Below, piece by piece: positions 9,294 through 17,956 of a stretch of 64,000 bases of DNA. The first letter of the stretch is position 1. Every line of letters starts with the position of its first letter. A program made the translations under genes and the position numbers. Source of the stretch: JANQUM01 sp047630355 (lineage in GTDB: Bacteria; Bacteroidota; Bacteroidia; Cytophagales; Spirosomataceae); assembly GCA_047630355.1 (NCBI GenBank), contig JBLHXN010000001.1, positions 33,490 to 97,489 of the forward strand. Direction: 5' to 3'. The notes under the pieces were generated by a model. It saw only the letters and a program-made list of their open reading frames with translations. It was not told the origin of the DNA and did no database searches.

Positions 9294-9964
9294 GGGAGGT
9301 TCAGCTGTAAAATAAAAAACAACCCAGATAGCACCCATTCTGACTTCAGGTCTTCCCGTAGTTTTATGAGTGCCCGACTAATGAGCCGCTCTATGGCACT
9401 TACCGATACGCCCAGTTCAATGGCGATTTCGGCGTACTTTTTACCTTCTAACCGGTGCAGTTGAAATGCACTACGTGCTTGTGGCGGTAATCGCTTAATG
9501 GCTACGTCAATCTTTAAAGTCAATTCATGAATCTGTAAGATATCATCGGGTTTCAGAACGGGTTCATGCATAAAACATAGCGTCTGCATATCGTCAAGCG
9601 GAGTGTTGCGTTGCAGGTCATATTTAATAACATTGTACGCCCTAAAACGTACGGCTTTGTAGAGGTACGCCCTGTATGAGGTGTTTATATTCTCATGTGC
9701 TTTATTTTGCCAAAAATTCGTAAAAACCTCGGCTACAATGTCTTCTGCTAAATCTTTTGAATACACAAAACGAATCGCAGAACTGCATAAGTTGGCGTAA
9801 TAAGAACGGAACAACATATCAAAGCCTCGCTTTGGCGAAGTTTCAAAATGCCGGGCAATAACTTCCTCTCTCGATAATACCCTGCCCGTGGGCGTATCTT
9901 TTGCCCGTAGATTAGCTTCTATGTTTTCCCTATCTTCCGAAGTTAATTGTCTATGTGGCAACAT
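9290..9964 (-). CDS. ECF sigma factor (FecI-like)
   Basis: RNA polymerase sigma factor of the extracytoplasmic function class. Region 2 is visible as FDMLFRSYYANLCSSAIRFVYSKDLAEDIVAEVFTNFW in overlapping pieces, and region 4 as LPPQARSAFQLHRLEG then YAEIAIELGVSVSAIERLIS, a helix-turn-helix that reads the -35 element. At 224 residues it has an N-terminal extension of about 45 residues relative to typical 175-190-residue family members, so a later start is possible. No other ATG gives a better fit. It heads the unit sigma-fecR-receptor-AEC-dctA and probably activates it, the usual cell-surface signalling arrangement. Confidence 0.93.
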   Translation of the reverse strand: MLPHRQLTSEDRENIEANLRAKDTPTGRVLSREEVIARHFETSPKRGFDMLFRSYYANLCSSAIRFVYSKDLAEDIVAEVFTNFWQNKAHENINTSYRAYLYKAVRFRAYNVIKYDLQRNTPLDDMQTLCFMHEPVLKPDDILQIHELTLKIDVAIKRLPPQARSAFQLHRLEGKKYAEIAIELGVSVSAIERLISRALIKLREDLKSEWVLSGLFFILQLNLP

Positions 9965-10057
9965 GCAGGGTTAGATTGTATAATGTCAAGACAAAGTTTA
10001 ACTATTTTACCCCACACTCTAACTGAAATATGTTTGCTGTTGAAATAAATGGAAATC

Positions 10058-10094
10058 AAAAACGGCGAAGCAATTGTATTACTTCACCGTTTTT
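10058..10094 (-). terminator. pckA terminator
   Basis: A 13-base stem (10058-10070 with 10082-10094, one G-U wobble) carrying aacggtgaag on the minus strand, with A/T tracts at both ends. It lies 20 bases past the pckA stop and isolates fbp-pckA from the sigma-factor unit. Confidence 0.85.
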
Positions 10095-10114
10095 ATCTTG
10101 GGGTGGGTAGTCTG

Positions 10115-11707
10115 TTAAGACTTTGGAGCAGCAGAAAGAATAGCTTTTGAGCAGCCAACTTCAAAGTCTTCAAAATTCTTATTGAATAACTTCGCCAAAT
10201 GATTTAGTTGAGTTTTGTACGCTGTTTTGTCTTCCCATAAGTTTTCCGGAATCAAGATTTCATCGGGTACGTTTTTACAGATTGTAGGAAGTTCTAATCC
10301 AAAAACATCTTCACGGATAGTCGGGGCATTTTCTAACTCGCCGCTGTGAATAGCGTCGATAATTGCACGAGTATAGCTCAGCTTTATCCGTGAACCCACG
10401 CCGTAGCCGCCGCCGATCCAACCGGTATTCACCAGCCAGACATTTGTATCGTGTTCGTTTATTTTATCTGCTAAAAGTTCGGCGTATTTTGAAGGGTGCC
10501 AAACCATAAACGCAGCTCCGAAACAAGCTGAAAACGTAGCGGAAGGTTCTTTAATGCCCATTTCTGTGCCCGCAACTTTGGCAGTGTAACCGCTGATGAA
10601 GTGATACATGGCTTGGTCGGCGGTAAGTTTGGAAACGGGTGGCAATACTCCGAAAGCATCGCAGGTTAGAAAAATTATGTTTTTGGGATGCCCGCCCACG
10701 CACGGAGTTTTGGCGTTCGGAATGTATTCAATGGGGTAAGAGGCACGGGTATTTTCTGTGAGTGAAATGTCGTCGTAATCTACGGCGTGCGTCACCGGAT
10801 CGAAAACCACGTTTTCCAAAACCGTTCCGAATTTGATTGCCTGAAAAATTTCGGGTTCTTTCTCTGCACTCAGGTTAATTGCTTTTGCGTAACACCCGCC
10901 TTCAATATTAAAAACTCCGTTTTCTGTCCAGCAGTGTTCGTCATCACCGATCAATGCCCGGTTGGTATCGGCAGAGAGTGTTGTCTTACCTGTTCCGCTC
11001 AAACCAAAAAATAGAGAAACGTCTTCTGACTTTCCTTCGTTCGCCGAGCAATGCATAGACATTACGCCAATTTTCGGCATCACGTAATTCATAATTGTGA
11101 AAATGCCTTTTTTCATTTCTCCGGCGTACTCCGTTCCCAAAATAACGAACTCTTTCCGTTCAAAACTCAAATCGACACTCGTGCGAGAGTTCATATAAGT
11201 AGTGTGCGGGTTTGCGGGAAATTCTCCGGCGTTGTAGATTACGTAATCCGGCTCGCCGAAGCTTTTGAGTTCTTCTTGTGTTGGGCGTATCATCATATTG
11301 TGCATGAACAAAGCATGATACGGACGGGTACAAATTACCCGAACTTTAATCTGATGCGATTTGTCCCATCCGGCGTAGCCGTCCACCACGTAAATTCGGG
11401 TACGGGTATTGAAGTAGTCAACGGCACGTTGCAAGTTAATGTCAAACGTGTGTTCGTCCATCCTTATATTGACATCGCCCCACCAAATATCATCTTTACT
11501 ATCGGGGTGCTCAATAATACGTTTGTCTTTCGGGCTGCGTCCTGTCTTACTTCCTGATTGCAAAATGAGTGCTCCCTGATCCGAAATTGCCGCACCCCGA
11601 TCATATGAAATTGCGTTGGCGTATAATTTTGCGGGCGAAGCATTTCGGATAACTTTCTTGGGTGAAATCCCGTACTTTTCTAAGGAAAATTTTTGCGTTG
11701 TTTTCAT
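10115..11707 (-). CDS. pckA: Phosphoenolpyruvate carboxykinase (ATP)
   Basis: Converts oxaloacetate and ATP to phosphoenolpyruvate, ADP and CO2, the first committed step of gluconeogenesis from organic acids. The 530-residue product has the kinase P-loop FFGLSGTGKTTLSAD and the PEPCK metal and substrate motifs (MHCSANEG, IGDDEHCW, NARASYPIEYIPN-like ENTRASYPIEYIPN). The start is placed at ATG 11707 (MKTTQKFSLEKYG); a longer frame from 11734 would run into fbp. Only one base separates it from the fbp stop, so the two genes form an operon, closed by the hairpin at 10058-10094. ATP-dependent type, by length and motif. Identification is secure. Confidence 0.96.
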   Translation of the reverse strand: MKTTQKFSLEKYGISPKKVIRNASPAKLYANAISYDRGAAISDQGALILQSGSKTGRSPKDKRIIEHPDSKDDIWWGDVNIRMDEHTFDINLQRAVDYFNTRTRIYVVDGYAGWDKSHQIKVRVICTRPYHALFMHNMMIRPTQEELKSFGEPDYVIYNAGEFPANPHTTYMNSRTSVDLSFERKEFVILGTEYAGEMKKGIFTIMNYVMPKIGVMSMHCSANEGKSEDVSLFFGLSGTGKTTLSADTNRALIGDDEHCWTENGVFNIEGGCYAKAINLSAEKEPEIFQAIKFGTVLENVVFDPVTHAVDYDDISLTENTRASYPIEYIPNAKTPCVGGHPKNIIFLTCDAFGVLPPVSKLTADQAMYHFISGYTAKVAGTEMGIKEPSATFSACFGAAFMVWHPSKYAELLADKINEHDTNVWLVNTGWIGGGYGVGSRIKLSYTRAIIDAIHSGELENAPTIREDVFGLELPTICKNVPDEILIPENLWEDKTAYKTQLNHLAKLFNKNFEDFEVGCSKAILSAAPKS

Positions 11708-11708
11708 T

Positions 11709-12731
11709 TTAAGCGAGTGCTGGTTTGTGGGCAAATTTGAAATTTAAAAGCAAGTTTTCTATCATTTCTGCTGACCCTACGTAGTAAGGACATTTTTGGT
11801 GAATAGCTTCAATCGGAATGTCTAGCGTCGGGTTGGTGCCGTCAGTGGAGAGTCCGTTCGCTTGTTCGGCGACAAACGCCAGCGGGTAACATTCGTAAAG
11901 CAACCGTAATTTACCTGTGGGGTGCACTGGAATGGGCGGGTAGAGATAAATACCGCCTTTGAACATATTGCGGTGGAAGTCTGCGACTAATGAGCCAATG
12001 TACCGACCCGAAAATTCTTTCAGTTTGCAACTTGTGAGGTAGGACTTTACTTGTGGCGGAAAGCTGTGGTAGTAACCTTCATTGGCAGAATACAACTCGC
12101 CATTTTTCGGGTATTCGAGCCTTTTGTGAGACAAGAAAAACTCGCCCAACGAGTTTTCAAGTGTAAAGGCATTCACCCCGTTTCCGGTTGTGTAAACAAG
12201 GATAGTAGAAGAGCCGTACAAGATATACCCGGCGGCTACTTGTGCCCTGCCGCCTTGTAGGAAGTCGTCAAGAGTGGCTTTTGTACCGACCGGACTCACC
12301 CTGCGGTAGATGGAGAAAATTGTTCCGACGGAGACGTTCACATCAATATTGGAAGAACCGTCAAGCGGGTCTAACGCCACCACGTATTTCCCGTTTTTGT
12401 TTCCGGTGTGAATAATGCCTTCGTCTTCTTCCGTGACTACGCCGCAGACCTCACCGCCGTTTGTCAAAGCCCGAATCATCCGGATATTGGCAATTACATC
12501 CAACTTTTGCTGTACTTCGCCGTGTGGGTTGCGTTCGTCATCCGCTCCGATAATGTCAATAAGCCCCGCCCGATTAATTTCACGGTTGAGGATTTTTCCC
12601 GCCAGGGCAATGTCTCTCAATAACTGAGATAGCTCGCCCGAAGCGTACGAAAACTCTTTTTCGTGCCGTTTAATAAAGCGGTCAAGAGTTGTTCCTACGG
12701 GTAATGCCAGAGCATCAATGCGTTCTTTCAT
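11709..12731 (-). CDS. fbp: Fructose-1,6-bisphosphatase, class I
   Basis: Hydrolyses fructose 1,6-bisphosphate to fructose 6-phosphate, the irreversible late step of gluconeogenesis. The 340-residue protein shows the metal-binding class I motif VALDPLDGSSNIDVNVSVG and the active-site segment GGIYLYPP...KLRLLYECYP. Length agrees with the family (about 330-340). It is the first gene of fbp-pckA, with pckA starting one base after the fbp stop, so both dedicated gluconeogenic steps are co-transcribed. The downstream unit encodes organic-acid carriers, which gives a metabolic context. Start ATG 12731 (MKERIDALAL). Confidence 0.96.
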   Translation of the reverse strand: MKERIDALALPVGTTLDRFIKRHEKEFSYASGELSQLLRDIALAGKILNREINRAGLIDIIGADDERNPHGEVQQKLDVIANIRMIRALTNGGEVCGVVTEEDEGIIHTGNKNGKYVVALDPLDGSSNIDVNVSVGTIFSIYRRVSPVGTKATLDDFLQGGRAQVAAGYILYGSSTILVYTTGNGVNAFTLENSLGEFFLSHKRLEYPKNGELYSANEGYYHSFPPQVKSYLTSCKLKEFSGRYIGSLVADFHRNMFKGGIYLYPPIPVHPTGKLRLLYECYPLAFVAEQANGLSTDGTNPTLDIPIEAIHQKCPYYVGSAEMIENLLLNFKFAHKPALA

Positions 12732-12919
12732 TTCTTAATTTTATTGAAGTGTAATCGTTCAACAAAATTAGGAAATTTCTCTACGCTTTAGATGTGATTT
12801 GTGCAACTATTTATTTGCAAAAGACAATTGTTGGCAATTGGTCATTTTTACTTCATTTATGGATTATGCGGATAACAAAATCCCCAATTATATTTGGTGA
12901 TGAAAAGAAAGTTTTAGAA

Positions 12920-13909
12920 TTAGCTTATCAAAGACCCGCTATCATAAGTTTTCGTTTCACCATTTTGGTTAATGGCGTAATTAAAGCCTTTTTGAATAGC
13001 GAATGCTCCGTGTTCTCCTTTTTTGTTGATGGCAAGAAACCCAACTTGGTATTCGGCGTAATCTCCGAGTTTGTCAGCAATTCGCTTTACACCCGCTTCG
13101 CAGGCTTCTTGCGGCGTCATGCCTTGTCGCATTAACTCTACGATTAGAAACGAACCGCAGGTTTTCATCACCAATTCGCCTAAACCCGTGGCAACGGCTC
13201 CGCCCACTTCGTCGTCTACGTACATCCCGGCTCCAATAATTGGAGAATCCCCGACGCGTCCGTGCATTTTAAAAGCCGCTCCGCTGGTGGTGCAAGCTCC
13301 CGCAATTTTGTTGCTTTTGTCAATCGCCATAATGCCGATGGTATCGTGCAATTCAACGTTGATTATTGGTTTGTACTCAGATTTTACCTTCCATTCTTCC
13401 CACGCTTTTTTAGCATTTTCGGTTAGCATTTCTTCCTGTTGAAAACCTTCTGATACGGCAAACTCTAATGCTCCTTTTCCGCTTAACATTACGTGCGGCG
13501 TATTTTCCATCACTTTTCGGGCTACAGAAATCGGGTGCTTGATATTTTGTAAATACGTTACCGAGCCGCAATTCATGGTATGATCCATAATACAGGCATC
13601 AAGCGTGACGTTGCCGTCACGGTCAGGAAAGCCTCCATAACCCACGCTGGTGTCATTTGGGTCGGCCTCAGGAACACGAGCTCCGGCTTCTACGGCGTCA
13701 AGAGCCGTTTTTCTATCAGTTATTTTTGTCATTGCGGCATCAACTGCTCCGGTATTTGGTGCCCAGGTTGCAATAGAAATAGGTAAAGCTGCTACTGAGT
13801 TTGGGTTAGATATTCCTCCTGAAACTTTTTTGTCTTGGGTGGTTGTGCAAGCAGTTACGGCGGCGGCGGACGCAATTACGCCCGTTTGGATAAAATTTCT
13901 TCTTTTCAT
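12920..13909 (-). CDS. N4-(beta-N-acetylglucosaminyl)-L-asparaginase family Ntn-hydrolase, lipoprotein
   Basis: Aspartylglucosaminidase-type enzyme of 329 residues. The N-terminus MKRRNFIQTG has paired arginines and a hydrophobic stretch ending in VTAC (Cys21), which suggests a Tat-like or lipoprotein signal and an envelope location. The Ntn-hydrolase cleavage site is visible as ELHDTIGIMA: family members self-cleave before the threonine (Thr190 here), which becomes the nucleophile. The substrate-site segment GRVGDSPIIGAGMYVD follows. Such enzymes split the GlcNAc-Asn bond of N-glycopeptides or act as plant-type asparaginases; the substrate here is inferred. The gene is transcribed alone, between fbp and tadA. 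Confidence 0.9.
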   Translation of the reverse strand: MKRRNFIQTGVIASAAAVTACTTTQDKKVSGGISNPNSVAALPISIATWAPNTGAVDAAMTKITDRKTALDAVEAGARVPEADPNDTSVGYGGFPDRDGNVTLDACIMDHTMNCGSVTYLQNIKHPISVARKVMENTPHVMLSGKGALEFAVSEGFQQEEMLTENAKKAWEEWKVKSEYKPIINVELHDTIGIMAIDKSNKIAGACTTSGAAFKMHGRVGDSPIIGAGMYVDDEVGGAVATGLGELVMKTCGSFLIVELMRQGMTPQEACEAGVKRIADKLGDYAEYQVGFLAINKKGEHGAFAIQKGFNYAINQNGETKTYDSGSLIS

Positions 13910-13930
13910 AAAGTTGGGTCAGAGAGGTTT

Positions 13931-13946
13931 CCCGATAGTTATCGGG
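13931..13946. repeat. CCCGATA palindromic intergenic element, copy 1
   Basis: CCCGATAGTTATCGGG, 7-bp arms around GT, 22 bases upstream of the asparaginase start. A near-identical palindrome occurs at 29572-29585, also between genes, so it looks like a dispersed repeat. Confidence 0.55.
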
Positions 13947-14073
13947 ATTAGATTAGAGGTTTCGAGTACTCGCAGTAATTTTATCGTAAATAACGAAAGG
14001 TAGTGGAGAAATGCAATTTGTTATTGATATCTGAAGTATTAATAATTTCAGACACAATTAAATATAGTAAGAA

Positions 14074-14526
14074 TTACCGCAACCTTTTGAAAAAATCACG
14101 AATTATTGTCTGGCATTCTTTCTCCAGCATTCCTGAAATAATTTCTGTCTTGGGGTGAGTAATTCTTTGTGAAATTCCTGAAAAACCTCGTTTGTCATCT
14201 GGTGCTCCGAAGACTATTCGATCAATCTGCGACCACGCCAACGCCCCGGCACACATTACACAGGGTTCGAGCGTGACATATAAAGTACAATCTTTCAAAT
14301 ACTTTGCTCCTAAATATTGTGAAGCGGCGGATATGGCAAGAATTTCGGCGTGAGCGGTTACGTCGTTCAGTTTTTCGGTTTGGTTGTAACCTTTACCAAT
14401 AATCCTGCCGCCTTCGGCTACTATTATTGCTCCAACCGGGATTTCGCCTTCGTCAAAAGCTGTGGCGGCGAGTTGGAGGGCTTTGTTCATAAAATATTCG
14501 TGGGTAAAAATCGGGTAGCTTGCCAA
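14074..14526 (-). CDS. tadA: tRNA(adenine-34) deaminase
   Basis: Deaminates adenosine-34 to inosine in tRNA-Arg(ACG). The zinc cytidine/deoxycytidylate deaminase fold shows HAE (TAHAEILAISAA) and PCxxC (LEPCVMCAGAL) with the catalytic glutamate in HAE. The start is uncertain. The conserved THEYFMNKAL segment begins upstream of the only well-placed ATG (14490), so I chose the TTG at 14526, giving 150 residues, the normal family length. An ATG at 14637 would add an unrelated 37-residue extension reaching almost into nadC. Divergent from nadC. Function secure, start moderate. Confidence 0.88.
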   Translation of the reverse strand: MASYPIFTHEYFMNKALQLAATAFDEGEIPVGAIIVAEGGRIIGKGYNQTEKLNDVTAHAEILAISAASQYLGAKYLKDCTLYVTLEPCVMCAGALAWSQIDRIVFGAPDDKRGFSGISQRITHPKTEIISGMLEKECQTIIRDFFKRLR

Positions 14527-14654
14527 AGGGAAATTGATTATTTTTGAATTCGTGGAACAACTATTTACAGAATACGAATAAAACAGACTTCGCGAATTAA
14601 CGTTAATTTGCAGTATAATTATAAGATAATCTACCAATACATTACTTCCAAAGT

Positions 14655-15509
14655 ATGAACTACCTCACAGAAGAAAATATAAACACATTTATTCAAGCTG
14701 CTTTGCTGGAAGATATTGCTGAAGGCGATCATACGTCACTTTCCACGATTCCTGAATCAGCCGAAGGGAAAGCCCGATTATTGGTGAAAGGTGATGGTAT
14801 TTTAGCGGGTGTAGAGCTGGCAAAGCATATCTTTAAAGCCGTGGACGAAAAACTCCATGTGCAAACATTATTAAACGACGGTGACCCGATAAAGTACGGA
14901 GATGTTGCTTTTTACGTAAACGGTCCCGACCGTTCTATCCTAACCGCTGAGCGATTAGTACTAAATTGCATGCAACGCATGAGCGGTATTGCAACGGTTA
15001 CTAACGAAATTGTAAAGAAGTTAGAAGGCACTAAATGCAAAGTTTTAGACACCCGCAAAACTACCCCGAACTTTCGTTTACCCGAAAAGTGGGCGGTTAA
15101 AATTGGCGGCGGTGTGAACCACCGTTACGGGCTGTTTGACATGATTTTAATAAAAGATAATCACGTAGATTACGCCGGAGGAATTAAAAATGCGTTGCTT
15201 TCAGCTCAAAAGTATTTGGCTGAAAACAAGAAGATTTTACCAATCGAAATCGAAGTTAGAAACTTGGATGAATTAAGAGAGGTTCTTGAAATCGGAGGGG
15301 TGATTCGAATTATGCTCGATAATTTCAGTTTTGAAAAAATCCGTGAAGCGTTAGAAATTATCGACAGACGTTTTCCCGTGGAAGCATCCGGAGGTATTAC
15401 GCCGGAAACCGTTCGTGAATACGCTGAATGTGGCGTAGATTATGTATCAATGGGCTACCTCACGCATTCAGTCACAAGCCTGGACTTGAGTTTGAAAGCA
15501 GTGAGGTAG
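14655..15509 (+). CDS. nadC: Quinolinate phosphoribosyltransferase (decarboxylating)
   Basis: Makes nicotinate mononucleotide from quinolinate and PRPP in de novo NAD synthesis. The 284-residue protein shows the family motifs LNCMQRMSGIAT, DTRKTTPNFRLPEKWAV, HRYGLFDMILIKDNH and EASGGI near the C-terminus. Length matches the family (about 280-300). The ATG at 14655 directly follows the intergenic space shared with divergent tadA. nadA and nadB are not in this window, so the pathway genes are scattered. Identification is secure. Confidence 0.96.
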   Translation: MNYLTEENINTFIQAALLEDIAEGDHTSLSTIPESAEGKARLLVKGDGILAGVELAKHIFKAVDEKLHVQTLLNDGDPIKYGDVAFYVNGPDRSILTAERLVLNCMQRMSGIATVTNEIVKKLEGTKCKVLDTRKTTPNFRLPEKWAVKIGGGVNHRYGLFDMILIKDNHVDYAGGIKNALLSAQKYLAENKKILPIEIEVRNLDELREVLEIGGVIRIMLDNFSFEKIREALEIIDRRFPVEASGGITPETVREYAECGVDYVSMGYLTHSVTSLDLSLKAVR

Positions 15510-15572
15510 ATGTTAGGTTCTGGATGCTCGATGTTGAGAAAAATAGAACCCTCATTTTAGAGCTGGGGTCAT

Positions 15573-16046
15573 TTACGCTATTTCCTGCTTACGCTTCTTC
15601 CGAATGTCGTATTTCTTCGGAGCAAACAGAAAACCGAAAGCTTCTGCACCTCCTTTAGAGTGTACCTTATGATGCACAAAGTGAGCATTCATAATGCGTT
15701 TCATGTATTCGCTTTTGGCGGTGTATTTGAATTTTATACGACGGTGAACGATCAGGTCGTGAAAAACAAAATACGAAATTCCGTAAAGGGAAACACCAAG
15801 ACCAAAGTAGGTGAGATACCAGAAATCTGGGTGCGTATTTCCGTAAATAATCGTAGAGGAGGCCAAAATACTAAAGACTACGGCGTAGTAGTCGTTCTTT
15901 TCAAAAAAGCCCTTGTGATGATTGTGGTGGTCAGCGTGCCACTTCCAGCCAATGCCGTGCATGATATATTTGTGCATAAACCACGCAATACCTTCCATCA
16001 AAGCGAACGTCCCCAAAACAATCGAAACTTTCAAAACTATATCCAT
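15573..16046 (-). CDS. crtZ: Beta-carotene hydroxylase (CrtZ-type, membrane di-iron)
   Basis: 157-residue membrane protein of the fatty-acid hydroxylase superfamily. It carries the four histidine clusters of CrtZ: HKYIMH, HADHHNHH, HDLIVHRR and HFVHHKVH, which bind two irons and insert hydroxyl groups at C3 of the beta-ionone ring to make zeaxanthin. The start is ATG 16046 (MDIVLKVSIVLG), the first that yields a family-like N-terminus; the frame extends upstream to 16100 without a better start. It stands alone, convergent with nadC. Carotenoid pigmentation is common in Cytophagales. No other carotenoid gene is in the window. Confidence 0.92.
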   Translation of the reverse strand: MDIVLKVSIVLGTFALMEGIAWFMHKYIMHGIGWKWHADHHNHHKGFFEKNDYYAVVFSILASSTIIYGNTHPDFWYLTYFGLGVSLYGISYFVFHDLIVHRRIKFKYTAKSEYMKRIMNAHFVHHKVHSKGGAEAFGFLFAPKKYDIRKKRKQEIA

Positions 16047-16174
16047 CAAACATAATATTTTTAGTGAATCAAAATCTTTAAACGCAAAATTAAAAGCCAT
16101 TGTTTGAACCCCAACTGATTAAGGCTTTTATTTGTAGTAAATACTATAACCCGCTGTTCAAAACTAAGTCAAAC

Positions 16175-17815
16175 ATGAAAATAAAACATATTGCTACTAT
16201 TTTTGCAATTATAATAGCTCAATTTGGGTGCGTAAATACCCCTCCCACCATTGCTGAAACTCCAGCAGGTGAGCAGCCGTCACACCCGAAACTTGTTGTG
16301 GGTATTGTGGTTGACCAAATGCGGTACGATTACCTCTACCGCTTCTATGACCGCTACGGCGAAGATGGCTTGAAGCGTTTGATGGACGAAGGTTTTAACT
16401 GCCGTAATAACCATTACCATTACGCAACAACCGTGACTGGTCCGGGTCACGCTCACATTTACAACGGTTCGGTTCCTGCTATTTCGGGAATCATTGGTAA
16501 TAGCTGGCACGACCGTAATACGGGAGAAGACATGTATGTTGCTGCTGATTCTACGGTAAGTTTGATTGGCGAAGGCTCAAAAGGGGCTGGAGAGATGTCT
16601 CCGAAAAATATGCTCGTAACATCCATCACGGATCAGTTACGCTTGGCGAATGAATTTCAATCGAAAGTTGTGGGTGTTGCCATCAAAGACCGTGGAGCAA
16701 TTTTACCCGTTGGACACACCGGAGACGCTTATTGGTACGACTCTCGTAACGGAAACTGGATAACCAGCTCATTCTACAAAAAAGAACTTCCGACTTGGGT
16801 GAAATCATTTAACGACCTGAAACTTCCTGCGAGTTACATCAAAGAAATGTGGACTCCACTTTACGATATAAATTCGTACGTAGAAAGTGAAGACGATGAT
16901 CAGCCGTACGAAGCATCTATCTCAGGTGAAAGCGGTGCTGTATTCCCGCACAAAGTGACCATGGGAAGTATTGCTCAAACGCCTTACGGAAATTATTTGA
17001 CCCGTGATTTTGCCATCGCGGCAATTGAAGGTGAAAACTTGGGTAAAGGAAAAGCAACCGACTTTCTGGCGGTCAGTTTCTCAACGCCTGATTACGCCGG
17101 TCACGCTTTTGGTCCGCACTCGAAAGAAATCGAAGACATTTACCTGCGGTTTGACAAAGACATCGAATTGTTATTGGATTATCTTGATACGAATATTGGC
17201 GAAGGAGAGTATACTGTTTTTCTAACGGCTGATCACGGCGTCGCGGACATTCCTTCGTTCACCCGTAAAAACAAAATTGCTGGCGGATTACTAACCGGAA
17301 GTGAAATTTCTGAACCCATCAGAAAGGCAATTGAAGGAAAATATGGCGAAGGCAAATGGGTCGAGTCTTTCGATAATTATCAGCTGTACCTGAACCACGA
17401 ATTGATGAAAGAAAAAAACGTTTCGGTGGAAGATATTTTCAAAGTAATACGTCCGGCTTTGATTCGTCAGGAAGGAATCTATGAAGTAGTGGATTTGACA
17501 AACCTATCTAAAACCTCGATTCCTGAATTCTACAAAGAAAAGGTAATCAATATGTACAACCCAAAGCGAAGCGGAGACCTGATGGTATTAGTTGAGCCAT
17601 CGTGGCTGGTAGGTTATACGAAGGGCACAACTCACGGAAGTATGTGGTCTTATGATACGCACGTGCCGCTTTTGTGGTACGGTTGGGGTATTAAGAAAGG
17701 TGAAACCGTCAAAAATACGTATATTTCGGATATAGCCCCGACACTCGCTATCTTGTTAAAAATACTGGAACCCAACGGAAGTGTCGGCAAGCCGATTGAA
17801 GATTTGTTTGATTGA
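16175..17815 (+). CDS. PafA-type alkaline phosphatase, lipoprotein
   Basis: 546-residue phosphodiesterase/phosphatase-superfamily enzyme. The N-terminus MKIKHIATIFAIIIAQFGC is a lipoprotein signal (Cys19). The metal-binding VVGIVVDQMRYDYL segment and the nucleophile region TTVTGPGHAH (Thr in TTVTG) resemble the PafA phosphate-irrepressible alkaline phosphatase of Flavobacteria. Later metal ligands appear in STPDYAGHAFGP, LTADHGVADIP and GTTHGSMWSYD. It probably releases phosphate from monoesters at the cell surface; phosphodiesterase activity is an alternative within the superfamily. The start is ATG 16175; an in-frame upstream ATG at 16100 would bury the signal peptide. Monocistronic, with no Pho-like site seen. 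Confidence 0.9.
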   Translation: MKIKHIATIFAIIIAQFGCVNTPPTIAETPAGEQPSHPKLVVGIVVDQMRYDYLYRFYDRYGEDGLKRLMDEGFNCRNNHYHYATTVTGPGHAHIYNGSVPAISGIIGNSWHDRNTGEDMYVAADSTVSLIGEGSKGAGEMSPKNMLVTSITDQLRLANEFQSKVVGVAIKDRGAILPVGHTGDAYWYDSRNGNWITSSFYKKELPTWVKSFNDLKLPASYIKEMWTPLYDINSYVESEDDDQPYEASISGESGAVFPHKVTMGSIAQTPYGNYLTRDFAIAAIEGENLGKGKATDFLAVSFSTPDYAGHAFGPHSKEIEDIYLRFDKDIELLLDYLDTNIGEGEYTVFLTADHGVADIPSFTRKNKIAGGLLTGSEISEPIRKAIEGKYGEGKWVESFDNYQLYLNHELMKEKNVSVEDIFKVIRPALIRQEGIYEVVDLTNLSKTSIPEFYKEKVINMYNPKRSGDLMVLVEPSWLVGYTKGTTHGSMWSYDTHVPLLWYGWGIKKGETVKNTYISDIAPTLAILLKILEPNGSVGKPIEDLFD

Positions 17816-17956
17816 AATTCGGATGTTAGACTTCTGATATTTGATGCTGGTTTGATTCAAAAAATCAGGCAAAACCTCTGTGTCATTCCGTGAAGTCTGG
17901 GTTTTCTCAGTCAAAAAGTTCGCGGTAAAAAAATTATAGTTATAAAATGTCAATTT

